NCBI RefSeq assembly: GCF_000763575.1
Contig: NZ_CP009170.1
Coordinates: forward strand, 1,079,501-1,143,500
DNA length: 64,000 nt
Direction: 5' to 3'
Source of the DNA: Thermoanaerobacter kivui
GTDB lineage: Bacteria; Bacillota; Thermoanaerobacteria; Thermoanaerobacterales; Thermoanaerobacteraceae
Shown piece after piece: positions 54,328-63,046 of the stretch (position 1 is its first letter; each line of letters opens with the position of its first letter). A program made the translations under genes and the position numbers. The notes under the pieces are model-generated. The model saw only the letters and a program-made list of their open reading frames with translations, was not told where the DNA came from and ran no database searches.

Positions 54328-55165
54328 GACAAAAATATATGGTCTTATAGGACATCCTGTAGAACATAGTTTGTCTCCTTTAATACATAATTTTGCTTTT
54401 AGGTCCTTGGATTTAAACTGCATTTACACGGTTTTTGATGTTTTGACAGATAATCTTGAAGATGCGGTAAAGGGTGTAAAAGTTCTTAATATAAAAGGAT
54501 TTAATGTAACTGTTCCACACAAAGAGCGGATAATGAAATATTTAGATGTCATTTCAGAAGAAGCTTTAAAAATCGGGGCAGTCAACACTGTGGTTAATGA
54601 AGAAGGAATACTAAAAGGTTATAACACTGATGCAAAAGGTTTTATAGATTCTTTAATAGAGGCGAAAGAGACGATTAGTGGGCGAAAAGCCGTTATTTTA
54701 GGAGCAGGCGGGGCTTCTAAAGCGGTGTGTGTATCCCTTGCATTAAACGGCATAAATTCAATGGTAATTGCTAATAGAAATGTAGATAAGGCTAAAGATT
54801 TGGCAGAGTACATTAAAAAAGAATTTAAGATTGATTGTAATTATTGCAGTATCAATGAGGTGGAGGAAATGTCAGAAATAGATATGCTTGTTAATGCTAC
54901 AAGTGTAGGCATGTATCCCAATGTTGAGGATTCACCAGTCAGTGAAAAGGTAGTTTCAAAGGCTAAATTTGTTTACGACCTTATATATAATCCCTTTGAA
55001 ACTGCTTTTTTGAAATACGCCAAAAGAAATGGAATAAAATATTCGAATGGGTTTTCTATGTTAATAAATCAGGCTAATCATTCTTTTAAGCTGTGGACGG
55101 GAAATTTTTTTGAAAAAGATTTAGTATACATGCATTTAAAAGAAGGAATTACGCATAATTTGTAG
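54311..55165 (+). CDS. aroE: Shikimate dehydrogenase
   Basis: AroE reduces 3-dehydroshikimate with NADPH in aromatic amino acid synthesis. The 284 residues have YGLIGHPVEHSLSPLIHN, NVTVPHKERIMKYLD with the catalytic lysine near 70, AVNTVVNEEG, the nucleotide loop VILGAGGASKAV near 130, and GFSMLINQANHSFKLWTG near 250. ATG 54311 is chosen; the upstream TTG 54302 lies within the likely ribosome binding site. Other aro genes are not nearby. Confidence 0.95.
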   Translation: MEINSKTKIYGLIGHPVEHSLSPLIHNFAFRSLDLNCIYTVFDVLTDNLEDAVKGVKVLNIKGFNVTVPHKERIMKYLDVISEEALKIGAVNTVVNEEGILKGYNTDAKGFIDSLIEAKETISGRKAVILGAGGASKAVCVSLALNGINSMVIANRNVDKAKDLAEYIKKEFKIDCNYCSINEVEEMSEIDMLVNATSVGMYPNVEDSPVSEKVVSKAKFVYDLIYNPFETAFLKYAKRNGIKYSNGFSMLINQANHSFKLWTGNFFEKDLVYMHLKEGITHNL

Positions 55166-55268
55166 AATATTTTATAAAGAAGTAGATGAAGTGGGGCTAT
55201 ATATGGGCACTTTACGCCTCATGGATACAGTGGTGCAACCGGCTTTATTGTTTTTGGGAGGTATATTT
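55166..55268 (+). other. pilB upstream region
   Basis: About 100 bases, more GC-rich than its surroundings around 55189-55245, with short complementary pieces (GCACT and AGTGGTGC). An open frame through it could add residues to PilB, but GGGAGGT at 55256-55262 supports ATG 55269. I looked for a c-di-GMP-I riboswitch and did not find its conserved core. Confidence 0.35.
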
Positions 55269-56945
55269 ATGGCTAAAAAAAAGCTGGGTGAGCTTTTGGT
55301 TGAAGTGGGTCTCATCACTGAAGAACAGTTAAAACATGCCATGGAAATACAAAGCAAGACAGGAGAAAAGTTAGGAAAAGTTCTCATAAAACAAGGTTAT
55401 GTTACAGAAGAGCAAATACTGGAAGCCCTTGAATTTCAGTTAGGTATCCCTCATGTGGATTTGCAAAAATATTACATTGACCCAGATGTGGCGAAATTAA
55501 TTCCTGAAGCTGTCGCCAAAAGGTACATTATCATCCCGATTAAAAAAGATGAAGATGGTATATTAGTGGCAATGGCAGACCCTCTAAATATTTTTGCCAT
55601 TGACGATGTGAAAATTATTACAAAGCAAAACGTAAAGCCTTTGATTGCTTCTGAAAGCAGCATTTTAAAAGCTATAGATAGGATTTATGGAAGAGAACAG
55701 GCAGAGAAAGCAGTTCAAGATTTTAAAAAGGAATTTCAAAGTGAAACGGCAAGTGAGCTGCCAAACGAAATTCTTGAAGAGGTGCAAAATGCTCCCGCTG
55801 TAAGGCTTGTGAATTCTATAATTGAGCAAGCTATAAAAAGCAGGGCTTCTGATATTCACATTGAACCTACAGAAAAGGACCTACGCATTCGATTTAGGAT
55901 AGATGGGCAATTGACAGAAGCTATGAGGACTATAAAAAGTACCCACGGTCCGGTGGTAACAAGAGTAAAAATTATGGCAAACATGAATATTGCAGAGAGA
56001 AGACTTCCACAGGATGGAAGATTTGAATTTGTGTCAGGGGGAAGAAACATAGATGTAAGGGTTTCTTCTTTGCCTACAGTTTTCGGCGAAAAATTGGTGT
56101 TAAGGCTTTTGGATAAGGAAAATTTCATCATGACAAAAGAACAGCTGGGTTTTGAAGAAGAGGACTTGATGTTGTTTGATAAATTGATAAAAAGACCTAA
56201 TGGCATTGTGCTTTTGACTGGTCCAACAGGTAGTGGGAAAACTACGACTTTGTATGCTATGTTAAAAGAGCTTAACAAGCCTAATATCAATATAATAACT
56301 GTTGAAGACCCTGTTGAGTATTCAATAGAAGGAATAAATCAAGTGCAAGTCAATGAAAAGGCGGGTCTTACTTTTGCCACTGCTTTGAGGTCTATTTTGA
56401 GGCAGGACCCCGATGTCATAATGATTGGAGAAATCAGGGACACAGAGACTGCAGAAATAGCCATTCGCTCTGCTATAACAGGGCACCTGGTTCTGTCAAC
56501 TTTGCACACAAATGACGCGGCAGGAGCTATAACAAGGCTTATAGACATGGGGATAGAGCCGTATCTTGTGTCTTCGGCTGTGGTGGGAGTTATAGCTCAA
56601 AGATTAGCAAGAAGAATATGTGACAATTGTAAAACTTCCTATAAAGCTTCTGATAGAGAAAAACAACTTGTTGGCATTGAAGAAGACAAAGACTTTACCC
56701 TATATAAAGGAAGAGGTTGTGCTGTTTGCAATAAAACGGGATATAGGGGAAGAATTCCTATATATGAAATAATGACAGTTACTTCTGATATAAAGGAGCT
56801 CATAAACAAAAAGGCTTCTTCAGATGTGATTGGCATACAAGCAGTAAAAAATGGAATGAAAACTTTAAGGGAAAGTGCCAAAAGACTTGTCTTAGAAGGC
56901 AAAACTACAATTGATGAAATGCTAAGACTAACGTACGAGGACTGA
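55269..56945 (+). CDS. pilB: Type IV pilus extension ATPase PilB
   Basis: The hexameric ATPase that drives pilus assembly. In 558 residues: an N-terminal region with two tandem motifs, KLGELLVEVGLITEEQLKHA and KLGKVLIKQGYVTEEQILEA, resembling the c-di-GMP-binding MshEN domain; then Walker A LTGPTGSGKTTTLYA near 317, Asp box VEDPVEYSIEG, Walker B RSILRQDPDVIMIGEIRD near 380, His box HLVLSTLHTNDA, and a CDNC...CAVC zinc motif typical of GspE/PilB. ATG 55269 follows GGGAGGT. First gene of the pilus cluster. Confidence 0.93.
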   Translation: MAKKKLGELLVEVGLITEEQLKHAMEIQSKTGEKLGKVLIKQGYVTEEQILEALEFQLGIPHVDLQKYYIDPDVAKLIPEAVAKRYIIIPIKKDEDGILVAMADPLNIFAIDDVKIITKQNVKPLIASESSILKAIDRIYGREQAEKAVQDFKKEFQSETASELPNEILEEVQNAPAVRLVNSIIEQAIKSRASDIHIEPTEKDLRIRFRIDGQLTEAMRTIKSTHGPVVTRVKIMANMNIAERRLPQDGRFEFVSGGRNIDVRVSSLPTVFGEKLVLRLLDKENFIMTKEQLGFEEEDLMLFDKLIKRPNGIVLLTGPTGSGKTTTLYAMLKELNKPNINIITVEDPVEYSIEGINQVQVNEKAGLTFATALRSILRQDPDVIMIGEIRDTETAEIAIRSAITGHLVLSTLHTNDAAGAITRLIDMGIEPYLVSSAVVGVIAQRLARRICDNCKTSYKASDREKQLVGIEEDKDFTLYKGRGCAVCNKTGYRGRIPIYEIMTVTSDIKELINKKASSDVIGIQAVKNGMKTLRESAKRLVLEGKTTIDEMLRLTYED

Positions 56946-58000
56946 TGCCTATGAACACAAAAGAACTTTTAAAGCTTGTAGTAGAGAGAAAAGCTTCAGA
57001 TTTGCACATAACTGTTGGAGTACCTCCAGTGCTTAGAATTAATGGTTATTTAGAAAAATTAGAGGGAGAACCTTTTACTTCTCAACAGACAGAAGAGATA
57101 GTAAAAGACTTGCTTACAAGTGAACAATTACATAGGTTAGAGCAAAATGGCGATATAGACTTATCCTACTCTGTGACAGGGCTTGGAAGATTTAGAATAA
57201 ATGTTTACAAGCAAAGAGGAAGTTATAGCCTTGCGATAAGGTCGGTAGCGTTGAGAATTCCTTCTATAGAAGAGCTGGGACTTCCTCCAATAGTTAAAGA
57301 CCTAGCCATGAAGGCGAGAGGGCTTATATTGGTAACAGGACCTACTGGCAGTGGTAAATCTACTACATTGGCTTCTATGGTAGACCTTATAAATTCTAAA
57401 AGGACTTGTCACATTTTGACTCTTGAAGACCCTATAGAATATTTACATAAACACAACAAAAGCATAGTAAATCAAAGAGAGATTGGGCATGATGCGGCAT
57501 CTTACGCTTCAGCTTTGAGGGCTGCTTTGAGGGAAGACCCCGATGTGATATTAGTTGGAGAGATGAGAGACTTAGAGACGATTCAGATTGCTATAACTGC
57601 TGCTGAGACGGGTCATCTTGTTTTGTCGACTCTTCACACAATAGGAGCTGTAAAGACGATCGATAGGATTATTGATGTTTTTCCTCCCCATCAACAGCAG
57701 CAGATAAAAATACAACTTTCCAACGTGCTTGAGGGGATTATTTCTCAACAGCTCATACCAAAAAAAGACAATAGCGGTAGAGTAGTTGCAACAGAAATTA
57801 TGATTGCCACTCCTGCGATAAGAAATCTCATAAGAGAAGGAAAAACTTTCCAGATACAATCTGCTGTACAAACAGGTAGCAAGTTTGGAATGATGACAAT
57901 GGATATGTCTATTTTACATCTGTTAAAAAGAGGAGTTATTTCTTTGGAGGATGCATTGACCTATTGTGTGGACCAAGAGAATTTTTCTCGCATGATATAG
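56945..58000 (+). CDS. pilT: Type IV pilus retraction ATPase PilT
   Basis: The 351-residue PilT powers pilus retraction and DNA uptake. It shows ASDLHITVGVPPVLRINGYL at the start, Walker A VTGPTGSGKSTTLASM near 135, the Asp box LEDPIEYLH, Walker B LREDPDVILVGEMRDLETI near 200, and the PilT-specific AIRNLIREGKTFQIQSAVQTG near 285. The stop of pilB overlaps the start (TGATG); ATG 56951 is a second possible start. Confidence 0.94.
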   Translation: MPMNTKELLKLVVERKASDLHITVGVPPVLRINGYLEKLEGEPFTSQQTEEIVKDLLTSEQLHRLEQNGDIDLSYSVTGLGRFRINVYKQRGSYSLAIRSVALRIPSIEELGLPPIVKDLAMKARGLILVTGPTGSGKSTTLASMVDLINSKRTCHILTLEDPIEYLHKHNKSIVNQREIGHDAASYASALRAALREDPDVILVGEMRDLETIQIAITAAETGHLVLSTLHTIGAVKTIDRIIDVFPPHQQQQIKIQLSNVLEGIISQQLIPKKDNSGRVVATEIMIATPAIRNLIREGKTFQIQSAVQTGSKFGMMTMDMSILHLLKRGVISLEDALTYCVDQENFSRMI

Positions 58001-58010
58001 AGGTGATTAT

Positions 58011-59222
58011 ATGCCGTTGTATGCATATAGGGCAAGGGATATGGGAGGAAATCTCGTTACAGGGACTTTGGAAGTTGATTCAAAGGCTCAGTGCATTGAT
58101 GTTTTAAAGCAAAAAAATTATTATATAATTGACATCAAAGAAGAAGTTGTAAAACAGGACATATTGGATTTTGCTTCTTTTAAAAAGGTTAAAATAAAAG
58201 ATATTGCTGTTTTTTGCAGGCAGTTTGCAACTTTAATAAATGCAGGTATACCTATTGTAACTTCTTTAGCCACTATGAAGGAACAGGTGGAAAACAAAAG
58301 GTTAAAAAAAGCTTTAAGTGAAGTGTATGAAGAAGTTCAAAAAGGAAGAACTTTGTCTGATGCGATGAAAAAACATGAGGATGTTTTCCCTATGCTTTTG
58401 TACAATATGATAGAAGTGGGGGAAGTAAGCGGTACTCTTGACAAAGTAATGAATGAAATGGCAGACCACTTTGAAAAGGAAAATGAATTAGATCAAAAAG
58501 TAAAGTCTGCTTTGACATATCCTGTCATCGTTTCTATAGTAGCTGTATTAGTTGTTATTTTTCTTTTGACAAATGTTCTTCCCGTTTTTGTAAGTATGTT
58601 TAAAAATGCTGGAGTTGAGTTACCTCTTCCTACACGCATACTTCTTGCTGTAAGCAGTTCTATATCTCAATATTGGTATTTGTACATAGGTGGGATTGTA
58701 TTATTTTCCTTTTCTCTTTCGAGGTTTTTAAGGACAAAAGAGGGAGGGCGAATTTATGACACAATGCTTATAAACATGCCAATTTTTGGGCCATTAAACA
58801 GAAAAGTTTTGATATCAAGGTTTACAAGGACTTTAGGTACCTTAATAAGTGCAGGTATACCTCTTATTAAAGCGATGGAAGTGGTTGAAAGGGTTGTGGG
58901 GAATACTGTAGTTGCAGAAGGGTTAAGGGCAGCACAGGAAGATGTAAAAAAAGGCATACCTCTTTCTGAGCCACTAAAAAGAATTGGTATTTTTCCGCCG
59001 ATGGTCATCCAGATGATCAGCGTTGGAGAAAGTTCGGGCTCTCTGGACAGCATATTAAATAAGACTGCGGATTTTTATGACGGAGAAGTGGACACAGCTG
59101 TATCACAGATGACAACTTTATTAGAACCGTTGATAATTGTAATGTTAGCGACAGTGGTGGGATTTATAGTTGTCTCAATTATTATGCCACTCTTTGAATT
59201 GTACAATTTCATAGGACAATGA
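58011..59222 (+). CDS. pilC: Type IV pilus inner-membrane platform PilC
   Basis: A 403-residue type II secretion F-type protein with two repeats, each carrying a cytoplasmic helix bundle (FCRQFATLINAGIPIVTSLATM near 65 and FTRTLGTLISAGIPLIKAMEVV near 270), and three membrane helices (about 170-195, 215-235, 375-398). It anchors PilB and PilT. GAGGTGATTAT precedes the ATG. Confidence 0.94.
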   Translation: MPLYAYRARDMGGNLVTGTLEVDSKAQCIDVLKQKNYYIIDIKEEVVKQDILDFASFKKVKIKDIAVFCRQFATLINAGIPIVTSLATMKEQVENKRLKKALSEVYEEVQKGRTLSDAMKKHEDVFPMLLYNMIEVGEVSGTLDKVMNEMADHFEKENELDQKVKSALTYPVIVSIVAVLVVIFLLTNVLPVFVSMFKNAGVELPLPTRILLAVSSSISQYWYLYIGGIVLFSFSLSRFLRTKEGGRIYDTMLINMPIFGPLNRKVLISRFTRTLGTLISAGIPLIKAMEVVERVVGNTVVAEGLRAAQEDVKKGIPLSEPLKRIGIFPPMVIQMISVGESSGSLDSILNKTADFYDGEVDTAVSQMTTLLEPLIIVMLATVVGFIVVSIIMPLFELYNFIGQ

Positions 59223-59245
59223 GATGGGAAAGGGGGTGAAAAAGG

Positions 59246-59623
59246 ATGGAATGGTTTGTAAAGGCACTCAATAAGGATGAAAGAGGTTTTACACTGATTG
59301 AATTGATTGTTGTTATTGCAATTTTAGGGATACTGGCAGCAATTGCTGTGCCAAGAGTGACAACTTCATTGTCAAAAGCGAAAGAGAATGCTGATATAGC
59401 AAATGCTCAAATTATAGGTCAAGCAGCTGAAAGGTATATGATAGAAAAGGGAGTTGACACAGTTTCTGGTGGTTTAGATGAATTAGTAAAGACAGGTTAT
59501 TTAAATAAAATTCCTAAAACATCGTCTGGTGGAGAGTTTACACTTGAGACATCTAATGGAAAAGCCACTGTAAAAATTGGCGATAAAGAGTATTATCCTA
59601 CTTATCCTACTCAATCTCAATAA
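59246..59623 (+). CDS. pilA: Type IV major pilin-like protein
   Basis: A 125-residue prepilin. The leader ends DERG before FTLIELIVVIAILGILAA, with glutamate at mature position 5, the class III signal for prepilin peptidase. The C-terminal part is short and soluble with GGEFTLETSNG. Its position before the peptidase gene and its stronger likeness to major pilins suggest the main subunit. GGGGGTG precedes the ATG; a hairpin follows. Confidence 0.92.
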   Translation: MEWFVKALNKDERGFTLIELIVVIAILGILAAIAVPRVTTSLSKAKENADIANAQIIGQAAERYMIEKGVDTVSGGLDELVKTGYLNKIPKTSSGGEFTLETSNGKATVKIGDKEYYPTYPTQSQ

Positions 59624-59656
59624 ATACTTATTTAATAAACTAAAAAACTTTGAGTC

Positions 59657-59674
59657 GGGCACATTTTTGTGCCC
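59657..59674 (+). terminator. Hairpin after the pilin gene
   Basis: GGGCAC and GTGCCC pair around ATTTTT; the T run begins only 10 bases later. It may be a partial terminator keeping pilin RNA above that of the downstream genes. Confidence 0.5.
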
Positions 59675-59701
59675 TCCTTAATATTTTTTTAGGAGGTCAT
59701 T

Positions 59702-60460
59702 ATGGAGATACTACTTTACATACTGATATTTTTATTCGGCACAATTATAGGAAGTTTTGTAAATGTGGTGATACATAGAATACCTAGAAAAGAATCAATA
59801 GTCTATCCTCCTTCTCACTGTCCTAAATGTGGGCATGAATTAAAAACTATTGATTTAATACCCATATTGAGTTATATTTTACTTAAAGGAAGATGTAGGT
59901 ATTGTGGAGAAAAAATTTCAGTAAGGTATCCTATTGTAGAAGTATTGGCTGGAATTGTGTTTTTGATAATTTATTATAAATTTGGTTTAGATTTTAAGGC
60001 TTTTTCTTACATGTTTCTGTCTTCTATTTTGATAGCTGTAAGTTTTATTGATATAGAACACAAAATTATACCAAATAAAATTATTTTAGTCGGTTTTATA
60101 GGTGGAATATTTTTTAGAATTTTGATGTCCAATTATGGCTTTATGGATTACATAATAGGATTAATTTTAGGTGGAGGTATTCTCCTTCTCATCTCCTTAA
60201 TTTCAGGAGGAGAGATGGGAGGAGGAGACATAAAACTTATGGCCTTAATTGGATTTTTTATAGGGTGGAAGCTTACAATTTTAGTACTTTTTCTTTCTGT
60301 AATCATTGGAGCATTGGGTGGCATTATATTAGTAGCTTTGAAAATTAAAGGAAGAAAAGATTACATACCTTTTGCACCCTACATTTCCATTGCATGGCTC
60401 ATCTCGATTTTGTATGGCTATGAGATGTTAAATTATTATATAAAATTTATAAGAGGCTAA
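59702..60460 (+). CDS. pilD: Prepilin peptidase PilD
   Basis: Membrane aspartyl protease that removes pilin leaders and methylates the new N-terminus. The 252 residues have a cysteine tetrad CPKCGH...CRYCGE near 40-75, the methylase region, aspartates in SFIDIEHKIIPN near 116 and MGGGDIKLMALIG near 177, and about seven hydrophobic segments. AGGAGGTCATT precedes the ATG. Confidence 0.95.
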   Translation: MEILLYILIFLFGTIIGSFVNVVIHRIPRKESIVYPPSHCPKCGHELKTIDLIPILSYILLKGRCRYCGEKISVRYPIVEVLAGIVFLIIYYKFGLDFKAFSYMFLSSILIAVSFIDIEHKIIPNKIILVGFIGGIFFRILMSNYGFMDYIIGLILGGGILLLISLISGGEMGGGDIKLMALIGFFIGWKLTILVLFLSVIIGALGGIILVALKIKGRKDYIPFAPYISIAWLISILYGYEMLNYYIKFIRG

Positions 60461-60464
60461 GCTT

Positions 60465-60923
60465 ATGAAAAAGGAAGAAGGATTAACTTTAATAGAGCTT
60501 ATAACAGTTTTGGCTATCTTGTCCATTATAGTTCTTATAGTTATTCCTTCGACTGACTTTTTTGATACGACAAGGTCAAATATAAGGCTTACTCTTATTG
60601 CTCATGAGGTTGTAAATGACTTAAGGTACATACAGCAAAAAAGTATTTTTGAGGGAGAAATATTGCTCTTTGAAAGCGATGACACTAAGACGAGGTATTA
60701 CATAAAGAGAAAAGATGACAATGAAAATATTAAGATAAAAAATTTACCTGAGGGAATTAAAATAAGTAAAAAAGATGGCGGAAAAGTAGAAATATACTTT
60801 AATCAGATGGGAACTCCTATTGGAGCTTGTACAATAACTTTAAAAAATGATAAAGGAAGCGAAATTTACATAAGTGTGGCAGTGGTAACAGGGCGCATTA
60901 TGATAAGTGGGAAGAACTATTAG
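60465..60923 (+). CDS. Minor pilin (GspH/FimT-like)
   Basis: A 152-residue pseudopilin. The leader MKKEEG precedes LTLIELITVLAILSIIVL; the soluble domain has VEIYFNQMGTPIGACTITL near 105, the GspH-type C-terminal pattern, ending in VVTGRIMISG. It is 4 bases after pilD. Confidence 0.85.
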   Translation: MKKEEGLTLIELITVLAILSIIVLIVIPSTDFFDTTRSNIRLTLIAHEVVNDLRYIQQKSIFEGEILLFESDDTKTRYYIKRKDDNENIKIKNLPEGIKISKKDGGKVEIYFNQMGTPIGACTITLKNDKGSEIYISVAVVTGRIMISGKNY

Positions 60924-60933
60924 GAGTGATTTT

Positions 60934-61605
60934 ATGAAGATTTTAAAAGATAATAGAGGCATGACTTTAATAGAGGTTCTTGTCTCAATAGCTATGTTTG
61001 CAGTAGTGGCAATACCTCTTTTAGGCATTTTTAGTCAATCTGTTATTACTTCTGCTGATTCTAAGATAAAGACAAAAGAAGCCACTATTGCGCAGACAAT
61101 TGCAGAAAACATAAAAGCGGGAAATGTTTCAAACCTTGATGAAATAATAACTAAGTATAAAGAAGAAGGTTTTATAGCCTATGTCGAACAGCAAACTTCT
61201 ACAGGAGAGCTCTCTCAATATCAGGTTAAAGTAGAAAAAATTGGTTCAAATACTCCTATGTACACCCTTTATGTTATTGCGCCTAAAACAGAGATGACTT
61301 CTTCTGCTCCAGGAGTAATGCCTTCTGAGGAAGACCAAAGTGGAGGCGGAAGCAGTAGTAATGATGTAATAAAGCATGTAGTGAACCTGATAACAATAGT
61401 GATAATTGCTACCTGGACTGCTTTATTTTTAGGTTTTGTGGTAGTTACATTGGGTTGGAATGAGATTACTAAGGCCAAAATTTTGACTATAGCAGATACT
61501 ATTGTTAACATGATAAAGAACGGAATTACTAGTTTAAAAGCAATTGGGACAAAAGCTTCAGAAATTGCCGGCGTTAAGGTTCCATGGTGGTTAAAATGGT
61601 GGTAA
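60934..61605 (+). CDS. Minor pilin with unusual second hydrophobic region
   Basis: A 223-residue pseudopilin. The leader ends NRG before MTLIEVLVSIAMFAVVAIP. Unlike a normal minor pilin, a second long hydrophobic helix (HVVNLITIVIIATWTALF and on, about residues 149-178) follows a Gly/Ser-rich linker, and the tail ends in VPWWLKWW. The second helix suggests a second membrane crossing. ATG 60934 follows GGAGTGATT; upstream in-frame TTG/GTG lie in the previous gene. Confidence 0.82.
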   Translation: MKILKDNRGMTLIEVLVSIAMFAVVAIPLLGIFSQSVITSADSKIKTKEATIAQTIAENIKAGNVSNLDEIITKYKEEGFIAYVEQQTSTGELSQYQVKVEKIGSNTPMYTLYVIAPKTEMTSSAPGVMPSEEDQSGGGSSSNDVIKHVVNLITIVIIATWTALFLGFVVVTLGWNEITKAKILTIADTIVNMIKNGITSLKAIGTKASEIAGVKVPWWLKWW

Positions 61606-62108
61606 GAAAAGAAGAGGGTATTACCCTCATTGAACTTATTGTGACATTGGCAATATTGGGGATTGTGATAGGGGTTTATTCATCTTTATATTATTCGGGG
61701 TACAAGTCATTTTCAAGTACACAAAATAGCGTAGACGTGGAACAAAATGTTAGGTTTGCTATGAATTATATTGTATCTTTATTAGAAAAAGGGCCTTCTG
61801 AAGTCGAAATTATTGATAATGGCTGTGGTCTATCGATAAAAAAAGTATTAACAGATAGAGGGTATCGTGATTATACAATAACGCTAGAAAATCTTATTCT
61901 TTATACCCATATCAAAGAATCTGACACGGACAGTAGAGGTAGTAAGCTTCAATTAGCTGTCAATATTTATGATTTTAAGGTGACTAAAAAACCTAACAGC
62001 AACATGATAAATATCCAAATAATTGGACAAAGCGATGATAAGGGGTCAAACAGGTTTTCTCTTTCTACAGATGTTTTTTTAAGGAAGAGTGGTATAAATG
62101 TTCAATGA
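61584..62108 (+). CDS. Minor pilin (PilW-like)
   Basis: A 174-residue pseudopilin with leader ending EEG before ITLIELIVTLAILGIVIGVY. The following helix continues SVDVEQNVRFAMNYIVSLL, typical of PilW/GspJ. The start could be ATG 61584 or ATG 61596; both lie inside the end of the previous gene, so translation is coupled. Confidence 0.82.
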   Translation: MVVKMVVRKEEGITLIELIVTLAILGIVIGVYSSLYYSGYKSFSSTQNSVDVEQNVRFAMNYIVSLLEKGPSEVEIIDNGCGLSIKKVLTDRGYRDYTITLENLILYTHIKESDTDSRGSKLQLAVNIYDFKVTKKPNSNMINIQIIGQSDDKGSNRFSLSTDVFLRKSGINVQ

Positions 62109-62757
62109 CAGAGGTTCTGCCTTAATTTTTACTTTAATGGTAATTTTGATTCTCACAGTTTTAGCTGTAGCGATTTTAGAAGTAACTATTACCAATTACA
62201 AAATTTCTCATGCTTATGCAAATTCTATATCAGCCACTTATGCAGCAGAAGCTGGCCTTGAACGAGTAAAAAATGAATTTACTATAGCTTTATCAGATGC
62301 TTATCAGGGGAAAGGTAAAGGAAAAGGGAAAGGTGAATTTTGGATAAATGTAGTTGAAAATAAAAATACAACTAAAATTCAGTATAAACAAAATGCAAAA
62401 AATTTATTAAGTGAGTCATTTGGACTTGACATTCCATTAGGGGAGTGGATTTCACTGGGTGATGCAGGACAAGAGTATAAAATTGACAGTATAGAAATAG
62501 ATCCTCCTTCAAGTGAAGCTTTTGAAAATGAAGGAGAGCAAGTTTTGACCTATAAAGTACGTGCATGGACGGAAGGTAGGATGAACAAAATCGTACGTTA
62601 CGGTTATGCGGAGATTACATTTAATATTAATGTAAATATTACGAAGATGGGTGATGATAAGAGTGCCAATTCTAAGGTGATTCTTAGTGGTAATACATCA
62701 CAGTCTCCACCTATAGTAGATAAATGGACAATTGATTCAATTCCACAAACACAATAA
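62098..62757 (+). CDS. Minor pilin-like protein (PilX N-terminal type)
   Basis: A 219-residue protein with leader FNDRG before SALIFTLMVILILTVLAVA, lacking the glutamate-5 of true pilins but with the PilX-type AYANSISATYAAEAGLERVKN after the helix. A low-complexity GKGKGKGKGE tract occurs near residue 72, from a purine repeat at 62308-62336. It overlaps the preceding gene by 11 bases. Confidence 0.82.
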   Translation: MFNDRGSALIFTLMVILILTVLAVAILEVTITNYKISHAYANSISATYAAEAGLERVKNEFTIALSDAYQGKGKGKGKGEFWINVVENKNTTKIQYKQNAKNLLSESFGLDIPLGEWISLGDAGQEYKIDSIEIDPPSSEAFENEGEQVLTYKVRAWTEGRMNKIVRYGYAEITFNINVNITKMGDDKSANSKVILSGNTSQSPPIVDKWTIDSIPQTQ

Positions 62758-62775
62758 AAATAAGGAGAGGATTTT

Positions 62776-63036
62776 ATGCATCTTAAAAATTACATGGAAG
62801 ATGCTGTTGACCAAATGATGGATGAGGTTTTGAAAGATTTAGACGTTTGTAAATGCGACAGATGTAGAATGGACATAAAAGCTTTAGCACTTAACAATTT
62901 ACCTCCAAAATATGTTGTATCAGAAGAAGGAGAACTATATGTAAAGACAAATGAGTTAGTCAGGCAATTTGAGGTAGACATAATAAAAGCTATAACAATG
63001 GCTGCTATTAAAGTGAATAACAATAAGCGCCATTAG
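62776..63036 (+). CDS. comFB: ComFB family protein
   Basis: An 86-residue protein with NYMEDAVDQMMDEVLKDL, a cysteine cluster DVCKCDRCRMDIKALALNNLP, and PKYVVSEEGELYVK, matching ComFB. Some ComFB proteins in cyanobacteria bind cyclic dinucleotides. Its place inside the pilus operon, and a PilB with MshEN-like motifs, suggest regulation of pili or DNA uptake. TAAGGAGAGG precedes the ATG. Confidence 0.88.
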   Translation: MHLKNYMEDAVDQMMDEVLKDLDVCKCDRCRMDIKALALNNLPPKYVVSEEGELYVKTNELVRQFEVDIIKAITMAAIKVNNNKRH

Positions 63037-63046
63037 GAGGTAAAAA

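Noticed and set aside
55166-55268. c-di-GMP-I riboswitch before pilB
   Set aside because: The conserved core (GGACGCAAAGCC and the tetraloop receptor) is absent.
62308-62336. Purine-rich tandem GGNAAA repeat as a possible phase-variation tract
   Set aside because: The unit is 6 bases and imperfect, so length changes keep frame; it simply encodes GKGKGKGKG.
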